From: Phellopilus nigrolimitatus
Taxonomy: Eukaryota; Basidiomycota; Agaricomycetes; Hymenochaetales; Hymenochaetaceae
NCBI GenBank assembly: GCA_021029095.1
Contig: JAJOHG010000343.1
Location: 1-27,613, forward strand
Length of the DNA stretch: 27,613 nt
Reading direction: 5' to 3'
Below the pieces are notes generated by a model, which saw nothing but the letters and a program-made list of their open reading frames with translations, did no database searches and had not been told where the DNA came from. Shown here in pieces: positions 9,046-18,620 of the stretch (position 1 is its first letter; every line of letters begins with the position of its first letter). A program made the position numbers and the translations under genes.

Positions 9046-9485
9046 TGTTGGAGTGCAAACCGGCGGAGTCCCGTCCCGTGCGCGCACCGGTTGCGTGCTC
9101 GGACGCGCAGTCACGAGCGGAACGTCTCGGCTCCACGAGCCCGAGGCTCACTGTACCGCGATTGGCCGCCACACGGGTGTACCATTGACCACGCACCACT
9201 CCCGACCGTCGCCCGCCTCCCTCGTTTCTTATTGTCCAATTAGATGTCTATTTACATATCATTTATTTGTCTTTTATCGTTCCCCCTTTCTTTCGTAGCG
9301 TAAAACGGCTTTCCGAAAGCCCGTAGACCCGTAGCATAAAAAGGTCTCTTTATTTCTTTGCCCACCTCAGACGTTCGCACCGCCGCGCGATCGACTGAGG
9401 TGAGCTCTCGTTATTATACTTCTTTCTATTATACTTTTACTTATTACACATTAAACTAGCTTACCTTGTAATAGGTTAGTTAACA
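9046..9485 (+). repeat. Copia 3' LTR
   Basis: The LTR begins TGTTGG directly after the polypurine tract. It most plausibly ends GTTAACA at 9485, giving a TGTT...AACA terminal inverted repeat and a length of about 440 nt. U3 has inverted and direct CCAAT-like boxes (near 9160 and 9237) and a TATA box at 9335-9343. Transcription is expected near 9365-9370. A GT-AG segment (9400-9459) lies in the R/U5 part. The right boundary is inferred, as there is no second LTR to compare. Confidence 0.75.
9335..9343 (+). promoter_or_regulatory. TATA box of the Copia LTR
   Basis: CATAAAAAG lies about 30 nt upstream of 9368, where the duplicated leader begins. This is the usual spacing from a TATA box to a transcription start. 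Confidence 0.55.
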
Positions 9486-9538
9486 ATACAGACGTTCGCA
9501 CCGCCGCGCGATCGACTGAGCTTACCTTGTAATAGGTT
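9368..9538 (+). repeat. LTR leader duplicated, second copy lacking a 60-nt GT-AG segment
   Basis: The 32 nt at 9368-9399 and the 18 nt at 9460-9477 (CTTACCTTGTAATAGGTT) are separated by a 60-nt segment, 9400-9459, that begins GTGAGC and ends CTAG. At 9489-9538 the same 32 nt and 18 nt recur perfectly but are directly joined. The second copy is thus what splicing of the first would give, starting at the predicted transcription start. The junction has 2 nt of ambiguity (AG), so a microhomology deletion is an alternative. Confidence 0.85.
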
Positions 9539-9827
9539 GTCTCTTCGCGCGGATCCTGTCTCACCTTGCAAAAATATACACCTCGTAGCGTCGAAGAAGG
9601 ACCCTTGAAAAGCTAGTACTGTACAGCACGAACCATCTCTGGGAGAGTTGTGCGGTGCTCTTTACATAAGACAGAAAACAAATCGTGAGTGTCTGCCATA
9701 GCGTCAGGCAGTACTAGAAAGAGAGAAAAACTCAAAATGACAGGAAGATACCAGAGTTAAATTTTTATCTCTTCTGACTGCACGACCCACAAGTTCAGGG
9801 AAATATCCATGATGAAAGATCAAAAGG

Positions 9828-9850
9828 TTTTCTTTCTTTCTTTCTTTTTC
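9828..9850. repeat. TTTC microsatellite
   Basis: About five TTTC units with one interruption near the right end. Confidence 0.85.
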
Positions 9851-10146
9851 AAGAGAGAACAAGAGTATGGAAAAGTTGAATTTCTTATTAATAAGATTCT
9901 TAACGTTGTGCTCCGCAGAACCGAGCACGTGATGAACGCGTCGACAGATGTGTCACAGTCGTGATCAGCGTCCGTTACTCGACGCACTCAATCCCTCGGT
10001 CCTCATAGCTCACCCAGTGCTAGCAACCTCTTTTTTATCAATGAGAAACTCCCTTTCTCCATTTCAGCCATACAGTGGATGTATAAAGTAAAGGGAATCG
10101 AAGCTGCACCAGATTGGATTGGATCCACACGACCCGCGCCACGACC

Positions 10147-10508
10147 TCAGTCTCCAGTATAACGAAATGAATAGATAAATAACTCCTCGGCTCCCATCCA
10201 AGTACTCAATTCATACTTCACCACATCGACGACCCCTATCACGCTGGCCGACGACAGGCCGCTATGTCTGTGCTCGCCGGTAGACGCAGGTTCATTCACC
10301 TCGTCTTTTTCGTACACGGCTTTTCTACCCGGCTGCAGTGTACTGGTACGCGTCACGAGTAGTAACTGACTTGTGAAATGGCCATATCTAGGGAACTCAC
10401 ATTGCTAAAAGTTATCCTTTGTTATGGAACTGCAGCTGGCGAATTTGTCAGCCAATGCCAGCAATGTTTCTTCGACCTCTGGTGTCCCCGTCTCCCCGTC
10501 AATGTGAA
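10147..10508 (-). other. Possible coding relic, unrecognised
   Basis: Two minus-strand patches read like coding sequence. At 10508-10405, after an acceptor-like CTGACTAG, a short frame gives PEVEETLLALADKFASC. At 10356-10147 a 69-aa frame contains VIGVVDVVKYELSTWMG. A GTGAGTTCC donor-like site lies between them, but the frames do not join cleanly and the first ends in a stop at 10405. I recognise no family. This may be a degraded gene or chance. Confidence 0.2.
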
Positions 10509-10660
10509 CTAGTCAGTTTCGCCATTCCGTATGTGCATAAACTGCTCACACCCATGCAAGCTTATTTATACTACTACTTGGCTCGCTTTCCCTTATTCAG
10601 CGATTCCGTCTTGGGGCGCATGCTATACTACTGGCGACAGCCACTTACACCGTTTCCGAG

Positions 10661-10718
10661 ACGGTGACAGCTACTCGCAAGATCTTAGATCGGAAAATAC
10701 GGTGGCGGCTACTCGCGA
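10661..10718 (+). repeat. Imperfect 20-nt direct repeat, period 38
   Basis: 10661-10680 and 10699-10718 match at 17 of 20 positions (core GCTACTCGC in both). There is no known function. Confidence 0.6.
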
Positions 10719-11238
10719 CATATACAGTGGCTTTGTTAGCCCTTGGATCAAGGCGACCACTCAGTTTGTTCGCCGCTGCTGCTGGAATCATGCCACCCGG
10801 ACGCGGCACGGCCCACTCGCTTTTCAACCGGGACCTGGGGAAATCGAAAGGTGGTTACGGTATGGTGTCAATACCGACTGAGCTGGGTGAGCGCCTTTCT
10901 CTATTTCTTTTATCGGTACATTCCCCTGGCTACTAATCATATTGTCATATATTTTCTTGGGATTGCCTTCTCTAAATATGCTTTGCCGGTACTCATACTC
11001 ATTTACATATTTCTGGCGACCACTGATAACATCGATATGTCAACTCTCATGCGATGTTTTTTGAGACTGCCTTCTTCTAGCTGTTGCTCTGGAGAACACT
11101 GACAGAATCAAAATATCGACACTCATGAGATCTCTCTTACAATTCTGTGCTGCTGACTCCAACTTCAGCGACTCGAATGGCGCTGTTCTTAGGTACTATT
11201 ATTACTCAAATTTGCAGCTTGCGATGAGGTTGCCAATT

Positions 11239-11343
11239 ACGTAACATAGCTACAATACAAACATTGACCTCCTGCGGTACTATTAGGTGCGATGATACGT
11301 GGTACCGCATGAGGCCCATGATTGTAATGTAGCTATGTTATGT
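11239..11343. repeat. Long imperfect hairpin (inverted repeat, about 42-bp arms)
   Basis: Arms 11243-11280 and 11302-11339 are equal in length (38 nt) and complementary at 33 positions without bulges. Pairing extends to 11239/11343 with one G-T pair, and the loop is 21 nt. The ends share AACATAGCTACA and its complement, and the loop-proximal 8 nt (TGCGGTAC/GTACCGCA) pair perfectly. It lies in gene-free DNA. It could be the palindromic core of a MITE, a small-RNA precursor or a cruciform-forming relic. Confidence 0.8.
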
Positions 11344-12348
11344 CAATCTTACCTTATTACTGATGTTCCGAACGATGCTGCTAAGGAGACTCGACTGGTT
11401 TTTTGGTTTTCCTCAGCTGCATTGCCCTTTTTTTGCCAAATTTCTGAAAGAATGAGTGGCAGTTAGTCCTCCCGGTATGTCGTATATAGACTATTAAGTG
11501 AGAGTAACGTCTTCCCGTTTTCCTTGCGGAGAGAATTATATCGTTGTCTTCTGTGTTTATTCGGGCACGGATTGCGCAGGATAGGAGAGAGTACTACAAT
11601 ATAGCGATTGTTCTGGATTGCTAATTTATTTTTTATAGCCAGTGAATTCTATTTAATTTCCGTAAAGTTCTAGAAAAAGGCGGAATAATAAGTCACTCAT
11701 GATTGGCACTGCCATTATCGAAACCTTCAGTTAGACACATCGTATCATCTCGTGCTAGCGTAGACACTAAGATTGATTGTACTAGCGAGAATGGACAAGC
11801 AAGAACAAGTGCTGTCAACTCCCGTTCTTGACAACGCAACTCACGACAGTTATAAGTGCCTACAGCCAGTTTTTGGACTTGTCTTCGTTGTTGTCTGCTG
11901 CCATCAGTGATGAGCCTATCGCTCCCCATAAGTCAGTCTAAGCCTTGACGTTGATGGTTTTGTAGTAGACATAGGTCTGGAGTCAGTGCAAGGTGATTCT
12001 CAAGTGAACACAACGTTAGGTAGTTTATGCTGGGGAGCACTGGATTAGATAATACTCATTATTTGAAATTTGAAGCGGTCATCATTTGGGATACATTATG
12101 ATATGAATGGTTTCCTTCATACTTATTTCTTTTTGAAGTCTATTTTCGCGAGTCTGCGTGAATTCCGAGGGCAAGTCAAAGGCCAGCACCACTCAACACT
12201 GGCGCTCGGCAAATTCCGACGCGTGCTTAGCTTTCATGAATCACCATAATTTCAGCACAACCCCACACCAAAGTGACGCCCGCATATTTACATGTAACCG
12301 CCCATTTATCACTTACCAATCCACCCTCGTCCACGCGAAACATTGGCT

Positions 12349-13883
12349 ATGCCTCCCAGGGGAAAGCGGAGGCTTGAAGAAGACCGGTACGACGGGCCGA
12401 CCTACTCTCATTATCCCAGCGCCGGGTATCCGTACATGTCTCAAGCGCCCTCCACATCCAGCAGGGTCACCGCATCATCATCCAAACTTCTTAACGCGCT
12501 GGATGGGCGCCCGAGTACCTCGTTTAAGAGCTCTGTGTCGGTGGCAGCGGACTTCGAAAAGCCGAAGCCGAAGCGCGCCCGGAAGGACTGTAATGCGCCA
12601 GTGCAGGAGAAGCGTGACGCGAGGTTCAAGAAGGCATGCCCGAAGAATATTCTTGATCGCGTTGAGAGAGTCATCTCGCAGAGGTATGAATGTTCGCTTT
12701 ACTGGAAGCGCTGTAAAAAAGGCCAACAAGTTGGATAGGTTCTTTATGGTCGATAGAAGACGCGAAGGACAAGAACTCATGGAGGAGTTTAGCGTGTTGG
12801 GCTCAACAGGGAACGTGAGCTCTTTATTCTTCTCACCCCCAATCTTTATGAGTTGACTGGGTTTGTTAGGTTTATACTGTGACTATTGATAAGATTCCCT
12901 CGTGCAACTGTCCGTTCTTGTTCGTTGCAGCATCCAAATAATTAGTTTTGACCTCAGTGTTGTAGGCCCGGATGCGATAAAAGGAAATCATTGCAAACAT
13001 ATTGTATGTTACGTCTGCTACCTTTTCGTCCTATAGTATATTTAACTATTTTCGACCTGCAGCTCTTCATATTTCTGAAAGGTACACTTACATGCTGGAA
13101 CTATGCTGGAAGCGTTTATAACTAGCGCAAATAGTGCTCCAAGTCCCGCAACATTCCACACACTGGTTTCAAAAGTAAAATCCATGAACCTCATTGCCAG
13201 TCTAATGCCGCGATTGATTCAACGACTTTTACCATCAGAGCGCTTTTAACGAGCGAACTCGAAGAAATTTTCCGTGATGCTCCTCCTGCCCCTAATGCCG
13301 TAGCAAAGGCTCAAGTCTGCAACGCCTACGCACACGCGTCAGGTCGGGCCTCGTCTTCTTCGAAGGTGTCTATCAGCGACGACGACGCAAGCAAGAAGCG
13401 TCGCATACCGGGAGTGGAGGACGATTGCCCGATCTGTTACGAGGGTATGCACAATGTGTCTGCGAGCACGCTGACATGGTGCGAGGAGTGTGGAAACGCG
13501 CTTCACAAGGAATGTTTCCAGCGATGTACGTCTCTAGTCTTCTAATTGGGCAGCAAGGATGATTACTGAAGGGGTTTTTTTTGACAGGGGCGAAAACGAA
13601 GGCGAACAATTTGACCTGTGTGTTCTGCCGCGCGAAATGGGTCGTCGCGAGCAATAACAAAGGTAAAGGCCTGGCGAGGGTAACCAGTGAAGGGTACATC
13701 AATTTGAGCCAAGTAGCCGGTGTGAGCCCTAAGCGTGATACCAGCTCCTGTAAGTCTGCTGAAATTGTTTGAGTACAAGATGATATGAGGGATAAATGAC
13801 TAACCGGGCCTTGTGCAGATTACCATGGGCCGCGCAAAGGCCAGCGTCACTATGGATATCAAAGCTACGAAACCGACGATTAA
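12349..13883 (+). CDS. SWIM and RING zinc-finger protein, probable E3 ubiquitin ligase
   Basis: Nine exons: 12349-12683, 12739-12814, 12870-12909, 12966-13003, 13063-13081 (19 nt), 13135-13174, 13239-13525, 13588-13749 and 13819-13883. The phases close to 353 aa. The N-terminus is basic and disordered (MPPRGKRR) with an NLS-like KPKPKRARK. The SWIM motif is C-N-C-x8-C-K-H across exons 3-4 (SCNCPDAIKGNHCKHI), followed by LFIFLKVLQV. The RING is CPIC-x14-CEEC-x4-HKEC-x13-CVFC. This C4HC3 layout, with CGN..H..C...W, resembles the MEKK1/ZSWIM2 type. Proteins with SWIM plus this RING type are known or presumed ubiquitin ligases; substrates here are unknown. All eight metal ligands are present. It is the first intact host gene after the transposon block. 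The upstream ATG-less extension at 12158 is 5' flank. Confidence 0.9.
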
Positions 13884-14434
13884 GGCTATTGACACATCGT
13901 TAAACGGGAAAGTAGCTTAAACTCCCATTGCATAAAAGGCATACAAAATCTCAGGAGCGAAACCACAATGTTCCCTAACTAATGAGTACGAGCAGTCGCG
14001 TTACTTTCTCTGCTTGATTTGCCGTCTTCTCATTTTCACGTTGGCAGCAACATTTCTCAATAATTCCTTGGTTACTTATGTTATGTATACCTTTCTTGAG
14101 AACTTGTGGCTTGCTATCGCGATGAAGTTCTATTTGATAAATTTGGAGCCTCGATTCTCGGTGAAAATCTGCGTTCCGGGAACTGAGTCGACATATGATA
14201 TATCGTGACGACGATCGCGGCCGCAAGTAGCGTGTGCAATATCCGCATGTGTGTTTGTCTTGCCTAGCCGAAACTCGTCATCCACATTTGATTTCCAATG
14301 CTCGCTTTCATATTGGTCTGAGCTGACTGCCATCCACAATCCTAAGAGGAGAAATAAGACCTTGTTCGACTAGTTTTTGACAAGCTTTCCATCGTCGTTT
14401 TCGTCCTCGAGATCTGTCCAAGTGTCAATTCAAG
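13884..14434. other. Intergenic 551 nt between SWIM-RING and phosphatase genes
   Basis: This interval holds the 3' flank of the SWIM-RING gene and the promoter of the phosphatase gene. The 64-aa and 83-aa frames here have no recognisable features. I see no clear TATA box; a pyrimidine-rich stretch (TTTTCGTCCTCG) lies shortly before the phosphatase start. Confidence 0.6.
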
Positions 14435-17279
14435 ATGGCTTCAACCATGCTTCCGATTTTGCACTTCAACGACGTCTACCGTGTCAACCCGCAAAAGCTC
14501 ACAGGCGGTACGACGATCGATGTCACGCAGTTTGCGTACATGCTCGACGCGGTGCGCGCGGCATGGCCTGTGCGTACCGCTGTGCCAGATGCGCTCACGT
14601 TGGCGGTGCAACTCCCCGAGGAGCGCGAGGGTCTAGTGTTATTTTCAGGGGACCTCTTCGCGCCGTCGGTGGAGAGCTCGGTGACGCGGGGAAGTCATAT
14701 GGTAGGTGTATTCGCACTCGAGCTATTAACTCTTGTCATATCGACAGGCGTAGCTGATCACCGAGTATGCATCTGTAGGTACCGGTTATAAACGAGCTTG
14801 CGCCAGACGTTGCAGTGACAGGTGCGCCATCCAAGTCCAGATATCCGTGAGTTGCGTTACGAAGGATTGATCTGGCTCTTGAGGGAACCATGACTTCGAC
14901 TTCGGTACATTTGCTGCTTGACATAGACAGCACGGAGTCTGATGTGTATTGCGGTGATGCACTGCAGGTTACCCTCACCTCACCAAGCTCTTAGAAGACA
15001 CACGATTTGTGAGTTTTCTATGCTTAGGATTTTATGCAGACCTTCAAACTTAAGGGCACAAGTAGCCTTGGTTGTTGAGCAACATCGTCGACACAGAGAC
15101 CTCTAAGGTCCCAGATGGACTGCACCAGTTTCACATCATCGAGCGTTGTGGCGTCCGCATAGGTTTCATTGGGCTCGTAGAGAAGTGAGTCTTCCAGCGC
15201 TATATCGTGGTCCTTGAGTAAAAAGGTAGTAGCCGTGCTTAGGATATGGTAAATTTAGGGAATGGATAACTACAGTGCCGTCGTGGCCATCGAACTTTAA
15301 GTACAAAGATATGGCTGGGGTCGCTTTAGAGTTGTCGGAGCGTCTGAGGGATCCAAAGGGAGAGCAACGCTGCGACTTCATCATCGCGCTCACGCACGCT
15401 CGGTACGTTCATGGCAATTACGTATTCTCTCCATACTAGAAATCTGAAATTTCCCTCGCCAACAGCATACCGAACGTACGAGCTTTCGCGTACTGATGTG
15501 CTCGAGATATTGTCTCACCTGGCTTAGGACATCGCACTTGCAAAAGCAGTTTCCGCGTGTTCACCCGATCATCAATTGCCCTCATTCCCCATGACGCATG
15601 GCGCAGATCTCATTCTCGGCGGACATGATCACCTTTACTATGCGTCTCGGGGCGTCACTGCCTGGGAGGGGTACGACTTCTCCCAGGAAGTACTCGGCGC
15701 TGAACTCGACGAAGGCGATGTCCTCGTCGTGAAAAGCGGGACTGACTTCCGCGAGCTCAGCGAGGTCGTCCTTGAGCTAGTGGACTCGCCCCTGGGAAGT
15801 GTACGGAAGAAGGTGATAAAGAGCATAAAAGGTACAATGCTGCGCTTTGGGCTTTGGACCTGTAACTCTATATCGACTTATCCCCCTTGTCCAATTACAA
15901 TAGGAAAGCGACATGTAACGCAGTCGGATTCACCCTACTCGCAAAGGCTAAAAGACATCTTATCCAAAATCCTGGATTCGGTGTCCGATACTATGAAAAA
16001 ACCTGTCTGCAAAGCAGCCGCACCTTTGGACCTTCGTTCTGAGCTTATTCGCACTGGAGAGGTCTGTACACCTTTGACGTATTGTGTCCGGAAGAATAGT
16101 GCTCATTGTGGCTTCGTCATCATTTTCCGATTTCATTCAGTCTGCATCGGGAGACTGGTTCGCGGACGTCATTTGGCACGCGTACGACGACGCACTGTGT
16201 GTGATGGGCCGCGATGGTGCGGACGCGGTGTTCCTATGTGCAGGCGCGCTCCGCGGAGATACGATCTATGGCCCAGGTGAGCAATTCTCTTTTTTTGTTC
16301 CAGTTTTACAGTCTTTATTTAAAGAAATTCCTCAAAGGGAATATAACCCTAGGTGATATATTAGAGATATTACCGTTCGAAGATAGCATCGTTGTGCTCG
16401 AGCTAGACGGGCAGACAATCTGGGATGCGTTTGAGGCCGGTCTTTCAACATGGCCAGCACAGGAAGGGTATGCTCAAGTCGTGCCTGTCGCCTGACACGG
16501 TTTTCATTTGCGACCTTTTTTGTTCTGTTGTAGACGCTTCCCCGTCATAGCCGGCTTCCGAGTGACATGGGACTCGCGCAAGCCGCCCGGGCATCGCGTC
16601 CTCAATATCGCACTCGAGGTACAGAAGCGCGTGGATACACATAAGGCTGGGGATTCGACGCCGAATCTGTGTTTTGAGTATGAGGAGATCAGGCGTGAGG
16701 ATGGGGACAGGAAATATGCTGTCGTCACGCGCGAGTACATGGCGGAAGGTCACGATGGCTTCGAATGCCTAAAGGACCAGACAATGCTCGTTGACGACGA
16801 GCAGGGCCAGATGATGAGCCAGATCGTGCGCAAATATCTCCTCGGTGAGTGGCGTTCTAACGTGAGTGGTTATACACGTTCGATTCATTTGTATTTCACC
16901 GCTAGGCTCGACGTACATCAAGAAGATGACAAATTTTTCTGTCGAAAAATCGGGGCCCGCACATTTACATTCCGAGACGGAAAGTATGCTGCAGCGCGCA
17001 AAGGAGCGGGCAGGGCGCCTGACGCAGGAGACGTCGCAAAAGGCGCGGGAGCGCTGGCGACACGCGCTTGACGAGGTTCGCGCGATTGTGCATTCGTCTG
17101 CGCACTATCGGGCGCCCTTGAGTATCGCAAGCCGGGAACACATGACGTGTGTCGACTGCTTTGACGGAGAGCGCGCGAGGGTGGGTGAGCGTAGCGACCC
17201 CAAAGAAGATGATGAGGAACATCTACTTGCGATTTCTCCATTATTAGACGGCCGCCTGAAAGATGTTAGACATCAATAA
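14435..17279 (+). CDS. Metallophosphatase / 5'-nucleotidase (UshA-like)
   Basis: Thirteen exons: 14435-14701, 14779-14821, 14884-14904, 14968-15008, 15066-15184, 15259-15402, 15466-15475 (10 nt), 15528-15831, 15904-16061, 16141-16276, 16353-16467, 16534-16844 and 16906-17279. All phases close to 680 aa. The calcineurin-like phosphoesterase domain shows LHFNDVYRV (motif I; Asp kept, Tyr where many members have His), GDLFAPS, GNHDFDFG (made only after splicing two small introns), ALTHARIPND and GGHDHLYY. The C-terminal 5'-nucleotidase domain includes WFADVIWHAYDDA, GALRGDTIYGPGDILEILPF and FRVTWD. No signal peptide or membrane segment is visible, so it is probably cytosolic and hydrolyses nucleotides or related phosphoesters (family inference). 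The last 120 residues are charged and helical. ATG 14435 is preferred; a second ATG at 14447 gives MLPILHF. Confidence 0.92.
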
Positions 17280-17370
17280 ATAAAATGTAGGCAAGCAGAT
17301 TTTGTTGTAATAAAGTTTGAAAAAGGCAGTGTATTTTACTTTTCAAGTATTTAGTGTGACTCGACTATGC

Positions 17371-17382
17371 CGGAACCTTCAA
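17371..17382 (+). promoter_or_regulatory. Heat-shock-element-like site upstream of MBF1
   Basis: GGAACCTTCAAG contains the nGAAnnTTCn arrangement bound by heat-shock factors, about 30 bp before the TATA box of MBF1. It is a single site, and the third unit is imperfect. Weak evidence. Confidence 0.3.
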
Positions 17383-17402
17383 GATGACTGATGCGGTCCG
17401 CT

Positions 17403-17410
17403 TATATAAG
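17403..17410 (+). promoter_or_regulatory. TATA box of MBF1
   Basis: TATATAAG lies about 120 nt before the ATG, in a 252-nt intergenic region. It is a strong match to a TATA box, fitting a highly expressed gene. Confidence 0.6.
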
Positions 17411-17531
17411 CCACTTATAAACGAATCAGCTAACCCCACACTGCTTTCCGTCACTCGCCTTAGAACGTCTTAGAACATCTCGCTCTTCTACTCGCCATAG
17501 ACTTTAGAAAACCCCTTCAATACCATCAACG

Positions 17532-18314
17532 ATGAGCAACGTCGAATGGGATTCCAAAACCGTTATTGGCAGCAGAGGCATTCGCCCCACTGCAACCAAG
17601 AAACCGTCGGACTTGAATGGTGAGTAGCAGGCCCTTTCGTACCGCGCACACCTTTCTGACTCATCTCAATTTTCTAGCGGTACGTGCGACGGCAGCTGGA
17701 GCCTGTGGCGAGCGTAGCTTGATGCCTATAAGCTTATACTGACGGCCTTCGGTTTGGAATGCAGGCACGGCGATCAGGTGCGGTCCTTTCGACAGACAAG
17801 AAGGTCACAGGCGGCACGAACAAGGGCCATGTCGGTATGTGTCCTGGCTTCACTCGCAATGGATCCCGAGTTCACAGTGGCGCAGGCCCAGACCATCAGC
17901 GCATCGCCAAGCTCGATCGTGAAAACGAGGTAGCGCCACCACCAAAGGTGCTGCCGACAGTCGGAAAGGTGCGTCCTCATGCATGCTGGGCGATGACGTG
18001 TCCCTCGCTTATGCTAATTATTTCTCTATTATCTTTCATCTTCTGTGCGATAAGGCGCTTTCGAATGCGCGTGCAGAGCTGAAGATGTCGCAGAAGGATC
18101 TTGCGCAGAAGGTCAACGAGAAGCCTTCCGTTATACAGGACTACGAGTCCGGAAAGGCCATCCCGAACCCGCAGATCCTTGGTAAGCTCGAGCGTACACT
18201 CAAAGTCAAGCTACGTGGTATGTCTTATGCACGCATGATTGCGTAGTATTTGTGCTGACATAGTATACAGGTACCGACATTGGGAAGAAACTGGAGGGGC
18301 CAAAGAAAACATAA
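17532..18314 (+). CDS. MBF1: Multiprotein bridging factor 1 (MBF1)
   Basis: MBF1 is a conserved coactivator that bridges TBP and sequence-specific activators; the yeast homologue also suppresses ribosomal frameshifting. Six exons: 17532-17619, 17678-17679 (2 nt), 17765-17834, 17886-17968, 18055-18217 and 18271-18314, giving 149 aa, the normal family length. The N-terminal MBF1 domain (VEWDSKTVIG ... NKGHVGPDHQRIAKLD) is followed by a helix-turn-helix Cro/C1 domain (QKDLAQKVNEKPSVIQDYES, GKAIPNPQILGKLER) and the basic tail GKKLEGPKKT. The 2-nt exon is needed to give the family sequence DLNAARR. Each flanking intron has its own GTGAGT or GTACGT donor, a CTGAC branch and an AG. The gene converges on gamma-tubulin, 306 nt apart. 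Confidence 0.96.
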
Positions 18315-18620
18315 GCTTCTTTTCCCTCCACCACCGACCTGCTGTTTTCTTTTGAATAATCACCATTTGATCATGTTCTCGTGTAATTCTTACCTTTAGA
18401 CGTTAATGTTGTCGACCGCACCTACTGTCATGCCTATTCACCCAATTGCACGTTTGTTCATCTTATAAGTAATCGGGTTAGAGAAAACAAATCTGCGTAA
18501 GTATACAATGGTGGTACGACAGGTGCGACAGCGATACATAAGCATAGCAAAAGAGAAAGAAATTCAAGCTTAAGATCAACCACCCTGTTCGTCTGGTGTA
18601 GTTCCCTAAAATATCAAATA
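18315..18620. other. Shared 3' flank of MBF1 and gamma-tubulin
   Basis: The two genes converge here. The interval is AT-rich, with T-rich and AATAA-like stretches on both strands that would serve 3'-end formation. No gene is seen. Confidence 0.6.

Larger units (their letters stand above)
4947..9485 (+). mobile_element. Ty1/Copia LTR retrotransposon, 5'-truncated
   Basis: The element consists of one long gag-pol frame to 9038, a GGGGGAG polypurine tract (9039-9045) and a 3' LTR (9046-9485, TGTTGG to TTAACA). The Copia order protease, integrase, reverse transcriptase, RNase H is clear. A matching 5' LTR, primer-binding site and the first part of gag are absent; unrelated LTR-like DNA abuts at about 4946. 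The element therefore cannot complete its own cycle, although the remaining coding frame has no stop or visible frameshift, which suggests recent arrival or truncation. Confidence 0.9.
9539..12348. other. AT-richer gene desert between the retroelement and the housekeeping genes
   Basis: I find no convincing gene in these 2.8 kb. Open frames are short and of random composition. Contents I can name are a TTTC microsatellite (9828-9850), a weak minus-strand coding-like patch (10147-10508), an imperfect 20-nt repeat (10661-10718) and a long hairpin (11239-11343). The last 200 nt or so must hold the promoter of the SWIM-RING gene. The rest may be decayed transposon or gene relic. Confidence 0.6.

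Noticed and set aside
9806..9816. TGATGA as a box C snoRNA motif
   Set aside because: There is no box D with a suitable stem or spacing downstream.
11776..11835. Short inverted repeat CAAGAAC/GTTCTTG as a hairpin or terminator
   Set aside because: Seven-base arms at 17-nt spacing in AT-rich DNA are expected by chance, and no gene ends there.
14702..15065. Apparent stops and frame breaks in the phosphatase gene as a sign of a pseudogene
   Set aside because: They disappear when four small introns are removed; the GNHDFDFG motif and all downstream phases are restored.
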